A DNA stretch of 28,362 nt from Methanosarcina sp. (GTDB lineage Archaea; Halobacteriota; Methanosarcinia; Methanosarcinales; Methanosarcinaceae), in contig DUGS01000112.1 in the NCBI GenBank assembly GCA_013331265.1, positions 7,178-35,539 of the forward strand. The letters run 5' to 3'. Shown here piece after piece: positions 7,578-16,274 of the stretch; positions within the stretch are counted from its first letter, which is position 1, and every line of letters starts with the position of its first letter. The position numbers and the translations under genes were made by a program. Below the pieces are notes generated by a model. The model ran no database searches. It was not told where the DNA came from and saw only the letters and a program-made list of their open reading frames with translations.

Positions 7578-8671
7578 AAATTATAATTACTATTGATCAT
7601 CCAGCAGACGTTCATTTTTTTAAAAATTTCATATGGACTATGCAGAAGAAAGGACACAAAATAAAAATTGCGGCTGAAAAAAAAGATATTTCTGTAGAAC
7701 TGCTTAATTCCTATGGTTTTTAGTATGATCTGCTCACAGTTCAGAAAGGAAAAGGACTTGGACGTATTAAGGATCAGATACTGTTTGAGTCAAAACTATA
7801 TAAAATAGCAAAAGAATTCAGACCTGATTTCATAATTGGAGTTGGAGGAACTGCATCATCCCATATTTCAAAACTTGTGAATGCGAAATCAATTATTTTC
7901 ACGGACAATTTTCTCACATATGATCGATACGTCACTCATCCTTTAGCAGATGTCATTATAACACCTACTTCTTTCACTCATGATTTAGGCAAGAAAAACA
8001 TAAAAGTAGAAAGTTTTAAAGAGCTTGCATATCTGCACCCAGATTATTTTGTTCCCAGCACAGATATTTTTTCGTTAATGAATCTCGATAAAAAAGAGAG
8101 TTTTATTCTCGTGAGGTTTGCTGCATATGATGTTGCGCTTCATGATGTAAAGGCTTCAGGTTTTAATGTTAGCGACAAAGTGATGTTAGTTAACGAACTC
8201 TCAAAGCATTCAAATATTTTTATCAGTTCAGACGGGGGAGTACCAGCAGAATTGGAAAAATATCTTATTCGGTTCCCTTTAGAAAGGATGCATGATGCCC
8301 TTTACTTTGCCAGTTTACTTGTTTCGGATTCTCAAACAATGACAACAGAAGCAGCTGTCTTAGGTACTCCCGCAGTACGCTGTAACAGCTGGGTAGGCTC
8401 TAAGAATGAGATGCTGAATTTTGTTGAGTTAGAGCAAAAATATAATTTGATACATAATATTAGGGAGCCTGAAATGGCAATAAAAAAATGCATTGATCTG
8501 TTGCATACACCAGATATTTCTAAGATATATAAGCTGAGGCGTGAAAAATTACTATCCGAAAAGATTAGCTTCACTAAATTTTTGGTCTGGTTGTTTGAAA
8601 ACTATAACAAATACAGAGTATCAAATATGCAGGAATATTATGATATTTATCTTAATACTAAAAACACTTAA
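7574..8671 (+). CDS. DUF354-type protein with in-frame UAG at codon 50
   Basis: One frame of 365 codons, interrupted only by TAG at 7721-7723. Both sides belong to the DUF354 family, a GT-B-like, glycosyltransferase-related family of archaeal glycan clusters. Before the UAG is MKIIITIDHPADVHFFKNFI, where family members typically read HPAHVHFFKN, running to LLNSYGF. Directly after it is YDLLTVQKGKGLG, then DFIIGVGGTASSHISKLVN and SIIFTDNFLTYD. Later come SDGGVPAELEKY, SLLVSDSQTMTTEAAVLGTP and RCNSWVGSKNEM. Homologues usually have Glu or Lys between YGF and Y, so UAG replaces one codon with no frame change (GAG or AAG to TAG is one base). The start ATG overlaps the ATP-grasp stop (ATGA). Initiating after the UAG, at 7877, would lose the N-terminal Rossmann half. 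Either UAG is read through or the gene is a point-mutated pseudogene. Confidence 0.75.
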
Positions 8672-8795
8672 AATAATAAGACGTGATAAATAATTAATAG
8701 CATCTTTTATCCATATTTCATTGAATATTAACATAAGTGGGGAAAAAACGACTAATAGATAATAGCAGAATAAAAAATTTTTATGGGGGGGGTCC

Positions 8796-9863
8796 ATGAA
8801 AATTGGATGCATAGTGGGAGTAAGACCTGAATTTATTAGAGCCTCTATAGTCTCAAAAGAACTTAGAAAGCAACACGAAGAAATATTAATCCATACGGGA
8901 CAACACTACGATTACCAGATGAACAGTGTTTTTTTTGATGAGCTGAACATATCCAAACCAAAATATTTTTTAGAAGTTGGTTCGGGTTCCCATGGCTACC
9001 AAATAGGAGAAATGATCAAAAGGATTGAAAAAGTCCTCATAAAAGAAAGACCCGAGATTGTATTGCTTCATGGGGACACTAATTCTACCCTGGCCGGCTC
9101 ACTGGCTGCTTCTAAGTTACATATAAAAATTGCTCATGTGGAGGCAGGATTAAGAAGTTTTGATAGATCAATGCCTGAAGAAATAAACAGAATTTTAGTG
9201 GATCACTGCTCTGACCTGCTTTTTTGCCCGACAAATAATGCAGTTTGGAACTTAAAAAACGAAGGAATTTCTAAGGGAGTATATTTGACTGGGGACTTAA
9301 CTGTTGATTCTCTATTCGCTTACAAGGCTATCGCAGAGAAAAAATCCAATATCTTAAAAAAACTCAATTTGGAAAATAAAGATTTTCTTGTGGCTACACT
9401 CCATAGAGCAGAGAATATCGATAATATAGGTGATCTCAAAAACATTGTTGATGCTTTTTCTGAAATAAAAGAAAATATTGTGTTTCCTTTGCATCCCAGA
9501 ACTGAAAAAACCCTGAAAAAATACAATTTATATGATAAATTTGCTGAGACCGTTCAATTAACCGAACCTTTAGGATTCCTGGATTTCCTCCAGCTAATGT
9601 CTGCATCTAGAATGATTCTCACTGACTCAGGAGGAATCCAGAAGGAAGCATATATTTTGAAGATTCCCTGCATCACCCTGAGAAAAAATACCGAATGGAT
9701 AGAAACTATTGAAGACGGATGGAATATACTTGTCGGGGCAAATAAAAAGAAAATTATCGAAGCAATTAGTGAATTCAAGCCTTCATCGAATACATACTCC
9801 AATCGATTTGGTGAGGGGGACGCGGTTCAAAAAATAATGTCGGCGGTCAATGAGAAGATATAA
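8796..9863 (+). CDS. wecB: UDP-N-acetylglucosamine 2-epimerase
   Basis: A 355-residue non-hydrolysing UDP-GlcNAc 2-epimerase, the normal length, making UDP-ManNAc for surface glycans. The GT-B-fold landmarks are all present: IVGVRPEFIRAS near the N-terminus, HTGQHYDYQMN (33-43), LLHGDTNSTLAGSLAA, HVEAGLRSFDRSMPEEINR, LFCPTNNA, LTGDLTVDS, TLHRAENID, FPLHPRT, and TDSGGIQKEA followed by ILKIPCITLRKNTEWIET. The ATG at 8796 is 3 nt after a run of eight Gs (8785-8792) that acts as ribosome site. The 124-nt gap before it probably holds its own promoter. No ManNAc dehydrogenase (wecC) is present, so the product is used as ManNAc or oxidised by an enzyme encoded elsewhere. Confidence 0.93.
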   Translation: MKIGCIVGVRPEFIRASIVSKELRKQHEEILIHTGQHYDYQMNSVFFDELNISKPKYFLEVGSGSHGYQIGEMIKRIEKVLIKERPEIVLLHGDTNSTLAGSLAASKLHIKIAHVEAGLRSFDRSMPEEINRILVDHCSDLLFCPTNNAVWNLKNEGISKGVYLTGDLTVDSLFAYKAIAEKKSNILKKLNLENKDFLVATLHRAENIDNIGDLKNIVDAFSEIKENIVFPLHPRTEKTLKKYNLYDKFAETVQLTEPLGFLDFLQLMSASRMILTDSGGIQKEAYILKIPCITLRKNTEWIETIEDGWNILVGANKKKIIEAISEFKPSSNTYSNRFGEGDAVQKIMSAVNEKI

Positions 9864-9874
9864 TTTAGAAAGAT

Positions 9875-11107
9875 ATGGTGATTTTCTTGAAAACAGAAAC
9901 TCAAGATATATTATATATTTCTGAATCATACGCTTCTTTCGTAAAAGACTCGGTAGAAGAAACCTCCAAATATTTTAAAGAAGTCTCTGTACTGGTAAGA
10001 TCAAACCCGATCGCAGAGATCGCGAATTACATACCTATCAATTTATTAGACCCATACAAACTTAGTTCAAAAATCGATTTGATAGATAAGCCTTCCAATA
10101 TCAGTGTTTGTAATACGCCCATTTTATATGGCCCCCTAAATTCCCAATATAAAAAACTTGGAGATAAACATTTAGATTCTGTAGAAAAAGCAATTAAGAA
10201 GCTAAATATCAATTTCGATTTAATTCACTCTCATAATACCTGGACTTCGGGGTATGTTGGCGCAAAATTAAAGGAAAAATATCACGTCCCGTTTGTAGTC
10301 ACTGCACATGGTCAGGACATCTATGATTATCCATTTAGGGATGCCGAATGGAGAGAGAAAATAAGATACGTCCTTAATTCTGCTGATTATATAATAACTG
10401 TGAGTAATAGTAATTTGTCGTGTATAGATAAATTAAACGTTACCACTCCTGTAAAGGTTCTACCGAATGGATATAAAACTGGATTATTTTACCCTATAAC
10501 TTCAGATAAGTGCAGAGAAAAACTCAATCTTCCTCTAGATAAGAAGATAATTTTAAATGTTGGGTGGGTGGAAAAAGTAAAGGGACAGCAATATTTAATT
10601 GATGCTGTTCGTGATGTCATAAACGAGAGAAAGGACATAATCTGTATAATAGTCGGAAGCGGGGAATTAAGTAATAAATTAAAGAGTCAGGTTGAGTCTT
10701 CAGGATTATCCAATTACTTCATATTTGTTGGCCCAAAACCACATTCTGAAATTCCATTATGGATGAACGCCTGTGATTTTTTTGTCCTTCCAAGCTTGAA
10801 TGAGGGGAACCCAACTGTTATGTTCGAATGTTTAGGATGCGGTAAGCCGTTTATAGGTACGAATGTTGGGGGAATTCCGGAAATAATAACTTCCGAAGAT
10901 TATGGGTATCTGGTAGAACCAGCAAATTCAAAAGACTTAGCAGAAAAGATTGTTAATGCTCTTAACAAAAAATGGAATTATGAAAAAATTGCACTTTATG
11001 GAGCACAGTTTACGTGGGAGGATATTACAAAAGAAATTGTGGAAATATATGAGGAATTATTTACTAAAAATATTTTCACCAGATATAAATATTTAATATG
11101 GGAGTAA
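9875..11107 (+). CDS. Family 4 glycosyltransferase
   Basis: A GT4 (GT-B, retaining) glycosyltransferase of 410 residues from ATG 9875, or 406 from TTG 9887. The N-terminal acceptor domain contains DLIHSHNTWTSGYVGAKLKE and VVTAHGQDIYDYPFRD. The C-terminal donor domain contains LNVGWVEKVKGQQYLIDAVR, IIVGSGEL, and the signature EGNPTVMFE (EX7E, Glu310 and Glu318), then GCGKPFIGTNVGGIPEI. GGTGAT at 9877-9882, which matches the archaeal 16S tail, lies 4 nt before TTG 9887, so TTG 9887 (MKTETQDILYIS) is the more likely start. It follows wecB by 11 nt and precedes another GT4, so it probably adds one residue of the repeat unit on the cytosolic face. Donor and linkage are unknown. Confidence 0.87.
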   Translation: MVIFLKTETQDILYISESYASFVKDSVEETSKYFKEVSVLVRSNPIAEIANYIPINLLDPYKLSSKIDLIDKPSNISVCNTPILYGPLNSQYKKLGDKHLDSVEKAIKKLNINFDLIHSHNTWTSGYVGAKLKEKYHVPFVVTAHGQDIYDYPFRDAEWREKIRYVLNSADYIITVSNSNLSCIDKLNVTTPVKVLPNGYKTGLFYPITSDKCREKLNLPLDKKIILNVGWVEKVKGQQYLIDAVRDVINERKDIICIIVGSGELSNKLKSQVESSGLSNYFIFVGPKPHSEIPLWMNACDFFVLPSLNEGNPTVMFECLGCGKPFIGTNVGGIPEIITSEDYGYLVEPANSKDLAEKIVNALNKKWNYEKIALYGAQFTWEDITKEIVEIYEELFTKNIFTRYKYLIWE

Positions 11108-11124
11108 ATATAAAAGTGATCTGA

Positions 11125-12306
11125 ATGAATAATCCAAAAATAAGTGGCTGTGCTATTGCAGACATACTTATGATCGATATTACGGATTATGGAGGACCTT
11201 CTTCAGGAACAAGAAGAAGAATTAAATATTTAGCCGAAAATGGTTATTCTATATATTCAATCATCTGTCAACCCAAACACAACCCCACTATTTTACCTTG
11301 CTCAAAAAATATACATTATAAATACCTTAGTGATTTTTACACAAAATTTCCTTTATTTTTAACAGTGTTTCCTTACATATGTTATATATTTTACCTCACA
11401 ATTTATCTAAATAAAAAGCATAATGTGAAAGTTTTCCACGTACATGGTATTTACGACGGTCTTGCATGCTGTGTTGCAAAATTAGTTGTTAATATTTCGG
11501 TACACATTACTTTGCATGGTCCTCCTTCTTATGAGATATTACATTGTAATTCTAAGAAGATAGAATTAAGATGGAGATTTTTCGTATATTTTTTAAAACT
11601 GATTGAGATGTTTGTATTTAGATATTCAGATAACCTCATGGCGGTTTCAGAATTTGAAAAATACTTTGTTCAGCAGTATTTTCCCAGAAGAAAAGTGACT
11701 ATAATAAGAAATGGTATCGATATTAATGAATATAAGCCGAATAGGTCAAACCATGAAAAAATTCCTTACAATAGAAAGATAATAACATTTGTTGGAAGGT
11801 TAGTTGAAAAAAACGGTCCGTTCATACTTCTTCAATCTATACCTATTGTGGTTAATAAATTCAAAAATGCACATTTTGTTTTTGTAGGAGAAGGAGAACT
11901 TGAAAACGATTTAAAAAAATATGTTTATGATAATAATCTAAATGAATTTGTCACTTTTTTGGGAGGGAGACATGATATTAAAGAAATATTAAATGCTTCT
12001 GACATTTTTAGCTCTCATTGTTCCTCCTTAGTTGAAGGCATAGGCAATAATGTCATTGAAGCACTATCTTGTGGACTCCCATGTGTTGTTGGCAAGGATT
12101 CTATAACACAAAGCATATTTAAAAATCATGAAGACGCTATACTCGTAGATAAGGATAAACCAAAAGAAGTTGCATCTGGATTACTATATTTGTTGTACAA
12201 TGAAAATGAAAGTTTTAAAATAGCAAGAAGTGCCAGAAATTTAGCTATTAAAGAATTTTCATTAGACTCCCAGATGAAAAAATTAATAACTACATTATGT
12301 ATTTAA
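11125..12306 (+). CDS. Family 4 glycosyltransferase
   Basis: A 393-residue GT4 enzyme. The N-terminal region has ADILMIDITDYGGPSSGTRR, the glycine-rich loop of the acceptor domain, and HVHGIYDGLACC. The middle has HITLHGPPSYE and NLMAVSEFEKYF. The donor domain carries VTIIRNGIDI, ITFVGRLVEKNGPF, FVFVGEGELENDL and the EX7E motif EGIGNNVIE (Glu304 and Glu312), then ALSCGLPCVVG. A hydrophobic stretch near 76-95 and another near 153-166 suggest membrane association. The ATG at 11125 lies 17 nt after the previous stop, with GTGATC just upstream. It presumably elongates the same lipid-linked glycan as its neighbour; specificity cannot be read from sequence. Confidence 0.87.
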   Translation: MNNPKISGCAIADILMIDITDYGGPSSGTRRRIKYLAENGYSIYSIICQPKHNPTILPCSKNIHYKYLSDFYTKFPLFLTVFPYICYIFYLTIYLNKKHNVKVFHVHGIYDGLACCVAKLVVNISVHITLHGPPSYEILHCNSKKIELRWRFFVYFLKLIEMFVFRYSDNLMAVSEFEKYFVQQYFPRRKVTIIRNGIDINEYKPNRSNHEKIPYNRKIITFVGRLVEKNGPFILLQSIPIVVNKFKNAHFVFVGEGELENDLKKYVYDNNLNEFVTFLGGRHDIKEILNASDIFSSHCSSLVEGIGNNVIEALSCGLPCVVGKDSITQSIFKNHEDAILVDKDKPKEVASGLLYLLYNENESFKIARSARNLAIKEFSLDSQMKKLITTLCI

Positions 12307-12361
12307 ACAGTTTTAGAATTTGTACCAGATGATTTTGAGTGACAACGAAGAGGGGGGAAAT

Positions 12362-14326
12362 TTGTTACCGACATCATTCCCAATCAGGGGAACTTTAATA
12401 TTAATAACGTTAATATTAATATTAATCATAGTTATTGCCCAAATTTTAAATAAAAAAAATCTACTTTCAATCGACAGACTATTTGCTTTAGTGGGGGTAC
12501 TTTTAGGACTATTTATTACTGGTTTAAATCTACTTTATAGTAATAAGTATCTTATTACATTAGGGCCCTTGATTACAGCTGCATCTTTTTTTTATATAGT
12601 TTTTCAAGATAAACTACTCAAAGAGAATACGAGTACAGGTATTCATATAAGTGCAAGACATCAGAAAATAATAAATATTTTGTATTGGATTTGCACTTTA
12701 GCCATAATAATAATGATATACTGGCAACAGGGCTTATATATACGCCCACTTTTTTTCTTTATCATTGTATCTATCGACGTATCAACGATCGGTTTACAAA
12801 TAACCTTCTCAAAGTACAAAAACAATTTTGAAATATCGAAAATAATATTTAAAATTCTATTATTGTCTCTTCTCTTGAAAGCCAGTGCATTCTTTATTTC
12901 ACCATATCCAATAGGTATAGACCCCTGGTCACATGAACAACATATACAAGATATTATACATTACAGTCAGATACAATTTAGACCTGGAGCAGATCCATAT
13001 TATTTAAGTTATCCGTTAATGCACGTATTTGCAGCTAGTTTTAATATAGTAGGGAACTTAAGCACAAAAGAATCAATGTTCATGATAGGATTTACGCTTA
13101 CCCTCAGTACAATTTTTGTTTTCTTAATTTCAAAAAAAATTACTAAACGCCCAGATATTGCTTTACTTTCAATGCTGCTTATAAACTTTGCGGAATTTAA
13201 TATTCAGTGGAGTGTACAGATAATAGCAATGAGCTATGCTATTTCAATTTATACGATACTACTTTACACCTTATTGGGCAAGCAAAAAAATCCATTGATA
13301 TTTAAATGCTTTTCTTTGATGTATCTGGTTATTATTGTCTGGGCCCATACAGCATCATCTTTTATTCTAATACTCTCAACTATAGCCATATATTCTTCAG
13401 ATATTATATATAGACACATATATTTAATTGATCAAAAAGAAAAACATATATTGAGTTATACATTCGTAATAGCTTCAATAGTATTAACATTCTTTCACTG
13501 GATTAATCCTTACTATTCATTTTTTGATCTTATAATGAATGGATTAAATTATTCGGTTTCGAATGAGTTAGGATTTTTAAATAGGGAACCTATAACTGAT
13601 CATGCCAGCGAAAATATACAGATTTTAGATATCGTTGGATTTCTAATATATAATTTATTTGGCATAATTGGTACCCTTTGCATCTTATCACGAAAATATA
13701 TAAATAACGAAAATTTTGCATTATTTTTTGTGTTCACAGGATTGTTCTTTATGTTTTTTGGGTTTCCGTTATTTGGGATAAGTAACAATGAACCCTATAG
13801 ATGGCCAGCTTTCATTTACGTAAGTTACTTAATATTTGCTTCAGTTGGTTTTACAAAAATTATTTCATTATCAAGTAGTAATTCCCAAAAGGCCATCCTT
13901 GTTTTTTTTATTCTATTTGTTTCTTCTTTTTTTATGATTACAAACTCCCATGCAAATATTGATTCTCCTAAATACAGAGGTGAAATTGACTATAAATACT
14001 TCATAAAAGAATCAGAACTTGAATTGGTTAAAAACATTGATGAATTACTCGAAGGATACCTAACCTCAGATGCGTATATGTCTGAAAGAATTTCCCAAAT
14101 AACTGAAAGAGATGTAAGGTATATTCCAACAAAAGTACATCCAATGAGTTCAAACCAAGAGACAATTATGGACCAAGATCAATGTTTAGATTATATCAGA
14201 AATAACAAAATTGCAGTCCTATGTCGACTTGATGTAGAAAGAAAGTATGACTTAAGAAAAACTTACGGATTTGACCAACTATTAAATTGTATATATGATG
14301 TTGGAACTGCAAAAATCTACATGTGA
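12362..14326 (+). CDS. Large polytopic membrane protein, GT-C-like or glycan polymerase
   Basis: A 654-residue protein with roughly 14 or more membrane segments and a soluble C-terminal domain of about 130 residues (from HANIDSPKYRGEIDYKYF). After the first block of helices comes SPYPIGIDPWSHEQHIQDII, whose acidic-His loop resembles the first extracytoplasmic loop of GT-C glycosyltransferases. DPYYLSYPLMHVFAASFNIV and VWAHTASSF follow. It may be a GT-C transferase using a lipid-linked sugar, or a Wzy-like polymerase. The frame can be opened from TTG at 12320, but AGGGGGG at 12351-12357 points to TTG 12362, which begins just before the first helix. The C-terminal part includes several ordered Cys and a DVGTAKIYM end. 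Assignment to the glycan pathway rests mainly on context and topology. Confidence 0.7.
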   Translation: MLPTSFPIRGTLILITLILILIIVIAQILNKKNLLSIDRLFALVGVLLGLFITGLNLLYSNKYLITLGPLITAASFFYIVFQDKLLKENTSTGIHISARHQKIINILYWICTLAIIIMIYWQQGLYIRPLFFFIIVSIDVSTIGLQITFSKYKNNFEISKIIFKILLLSLLLKASAFFISPYPIGIDPWSHEQHIQDIIHYSQIQFRPGADPYYLSYPLMHVFAASFNIVGNLSTKESMFMIGFTLTLSTIFVFLISKKITKRPDIALLSMLLINFAEFNIQWSVQIIAMSYAISIYTILLYTLLGKQKNPLIFKCFSLMYLVIIVWAHTASSFILILSTIAIYSSDIIYRHIYLIDQKEKHILSYTFVIASIVLTFFHWINPYYSFFDLIMNGLNYSVSNELGFLNREPITDHASENIQILDIVGFLIYNLFGIIGTLCILSRKYINNENFALFFVFTGLFFMFFGFPLFGISNNEPYRWPAFIYVSYLIFASVGFTKIISLSSSNSQKAILVFFILFVSSFFMITNSHANIDSPKYRGEIDYKYFIKESELELVKNIDELLEGYLTSDAYMSERISQITERDVRYIPTKVHPMSSNQETIMDQDQCLDYIRNNKIAVLCRLDVERKYDLRKTYGFDQLLNCIYDVGTAKIYM

Positions 14327-14357
14327 TATATTTTAGAGACTTTTGGAGGCATATCTA

Positions 14358-14579
14358 ATGCCCGATAATATTATTAACTCTTTAACTATTTTCTCCGAAT
14401 TCAATAATATCATGATAGAGATATTGATTATCATATTGTTCTTAAAGGAAATACTCCTTGAGTCGAAAATATGGTCCAAAAGATTGAACAATTTATTTAA
14501 CATAGCAATTTGGTCCCTATTTGTTTATTTTTGCATAGTCATCATTTTGAAGATCCTGCATATTATAGGTAAAACCTAA
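14358..14579 (+). CDS. Small two-helix membrane protein, unknown
   Basis: A 73-residue hydrophobic protein starting MPDNIINSLTIFSEFNNIMI. The ATG at 14358 follows GGAGG (14345-14349) with 8-nt spacing, a far better start than the TTG at 14343. Two membrane spans are apparent: one around IMIEILIIILFLKEILL, the other around FNIAIWSLFVYFCIVIILKI, with charged ESKIWSKRLNN between them. It begins 31 nt after the large membrane protein and is probably cotranscribed, so it may be a small subunit of the same assembly machinery. I recognise no family. Confidence 0.6.
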   Translation: MPDNIINSLTIFSEFNNIMIEILIIILFLKEILLESKIWSKRLNNLFNIAIWSLFVYFCIVIILKILHIIGKT

Positions 14580-14618
14580 ATTTGTTCTTCTAAATTTGTT
14601 CTCCTAAACTTGTTGAAT
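14577..14618 (+). repeat. Three 14-bp tandem repeats
   Basis: Units TAAATTTGTTCTTC (14577), TAAATTTGTTCTCC (14591) and a diverged TAAACTTGTTGAAT (14605) are arranged head to tail. The first overlaps the stop codon of the small membrane protein gene. Confidence 0.8.
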
Positions 14619-14646
14619 TTTAGGCTTAATTTAAGACCTATCAGAT

Positions 14647-14700
14647 ATATTAATTCTTTAAAGAGTATACCTTATATTAATTCTTTAAAGAGTATACCTT
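14647..14700 (+). repeat. Two perfect 27-bp tandem repeats
   Basis: The 27-bp unit, beginning ATATTAATTCTTTAAAGAG and ending TATACCTT, occurs at 14647-14673 and 14674-14700 without mismatch. Each contains the small palindromes CTTTAAAG and GTATAC. It lies between the convergent small membrane protein and flippase genes. Confidence 0.9.
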
Positions 14701-14795
14701 ATTTCTCAATTCTAACAAAATAATAACCCACTGGTTAGTTTAAAAACAGTACTTATAAAAGACCTTATTAATTACTTTTATTAATTCTTTAACCT

Positions 14796-16274
14796 TTATC
14801 TATTGTAATCGTGTAAAAACTTATTTATAAAATCCCTGATAAACAAAATTTCGTCTTTTATTTCTCTAAAAAAAATTAAAGACATAAAATAAACAATAAT
14901 TCCCAATAAAATTAAAAAAACTAAACTTGAAAAAGATTCACCCAGATTTCTTTTAAATAAGATTATTATAACCGACATAATTGCTGAAGAGGCTATAATA
15001 TTTATTGTCGAATTAAAATATATTTTCCATGCTAAATACTTCTTTGATACAAAAACGGATAATAAAAAATAGATAAAATAAGCAACAGCTGTTGCCATTC
15101 CTGCTCCAAAATAACTATATTTTGGAATAAATAATAAATCCAGGATAACGTTGAAGATCCCTGAAGTTCCAACTAAAATAGCTGATACTTTAGTGTTTTT
15201 AGTAAGTTCCAGGCCTTTGTTAACAAATACACACAGTCCTAGTGTTGTCGATCCAAAAAAAGACAGGGGAAGTATTTTATGACCAACAAGATAATCACTT
15301 CCCAGAAACTGGATAAATTCTTCAGATAGAAGAGCAGTACCTGCAAGAGAAGGAAATGCGACTAATAGATAATATCTTGATATTTTTTCAATTAGTATCT
15401 TAGTAGTCTCCTTACCACTCTGATTCCATGTGTCAATTATAATTGGAAATGCTGCAAAAATGAGGATAGAGGAGATTATAGACATAGGATAAGCACCTAA
15501 GTTATACGCAGCCGAGTAAATCCCAACTGCCCCATTTCCTTTAAAAAGAGCGATCAGGTATCTGTCAGTGAGAAACAAAATCGATGACAGAATCATAGTT
15601 ATAAGTAAAGGAATACCATAATTAACAAAATCTCTGCATGTTCTACTTGAAAATGATCTGAATTTGATACGTTTTGGAATATTAAACTTTAAGCTAAGAA
15701 ATATGCATAACAAAGAATTGACCAATATAGAGCCAATAAATATTGCGGAGATCCTGATATTGGAGAAGTAAATTAAAAATAAACTTACTGACAGCGATAA
15801 AATCGAAGATAAAATCAGAAAAATTGAAACGTATTTTGGATTTCTGTCAGCTCGCAAAACGTTAATCAAAACTTCGAAAAAAGAAGTACTAATCAGAACT
15901 CCAATGGACAATATAAAATATTTTATAGGAATTATAGAATTCGTTGAGAATTTTGCAAGAATCAATAATGCTATAGCCGAAAAAAATAAACTTATAATCA
16001 AAACGAAAAAAGAAGTCGATATAAAAGTGTCTAAATCATTATCTTTATAATCTGAAAAAAATCTTAAATTTGACTGGATTATCCATGCGTATGCAAATAG
16101 TCCTATCGTACCGATTACAGCCATTACTAATGAGTATTCCCCGTATTCAGAGGGGGAAAATATTCGAGTATAAACAGATAATCCAACAAATCCAAATAAT
16201 GCAGGAAACAACCTTCCTGGAACATAGAGCAACACATCTTTTCCTAGACTAAGGATAGGATTATTGTTTCCCAT
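14796..16274 (-). CDS. Wzx-like polysaccharide flippase (MOP/MATE superfamily)
   Basis: A 492-residue protein with about 12-14 membrane helices, typical of Wzx/RfbX-type lipid-linked oligosaccharide flippases. Family features are the N-terminal GRLFPALFGFVGLSVYTRIF followed by SPSEYGEYSLVMAV, the mid-protein ILSSILFLTDRYLIALFKG followed by NGAVGIYSAAYNLGAYPMSI, and the conserved LFIPKYSYFGAGMATAVAYF. The lipid-linked glycan would be moved from the cytosolic to the outer face. It is convergent with the cluster (ends at 14796, TAA) and is the only member transcribed from the minus strand. Its start ATG at 16274 lacks a strong ribosome site, so leaderless or weak initiation is possible. It shares the AT-rich composition of the glycan genes. 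Confidence 0.88.
   Translation of the reverse strand: MGNNNPILSLGKDVLLYVPGRLFPALFGFVGLSVYTRIFSPSEYGEYSLVMAVIGTIGLFAYAWIIQSNLRFFSDYKDNDLDTFISTSFFVLIISLFFSAIALLILAKFSTNSIIPIKYFILSIGVLISTSFFEVLINVLRADRNPKYVSIFLILSSILSLSVSLFLIYFSNIRISAIFIGSILVNSLLCIFLSLKFNIPKRIKFRSFSSRTCRDFVNYGIPLLITMILSSILFLTDRYLIALFKGNGAVGIYSAAYNLGAYPMSIISSILIFAAFPIIIDTWNQSGKETTKILIEKISRYYLLVAFPSLAGTALLSEEFIQFLGSDYLVGHKILPLSFFGSTTLGLCVFVNKGLELTKNTKVSAILVGTSGIFNVILDLLFIPKYSYFGAGMATAVAYFIYFLLSVFVSKKYLAWKIYFNSTINIIASSAIMSVIIILFKRNLGESFSSLVFLILLGIIVYFMSLIFFREIKDEILFIRDFINKFLHDYNR

Noticed and set aside
7877..8671. A separate short gene starting at 7877
   Set aside because: The frame upstream of it is homologous-looking DUF354 sequence joined through a single TAG; 7877 has no ribosome site.
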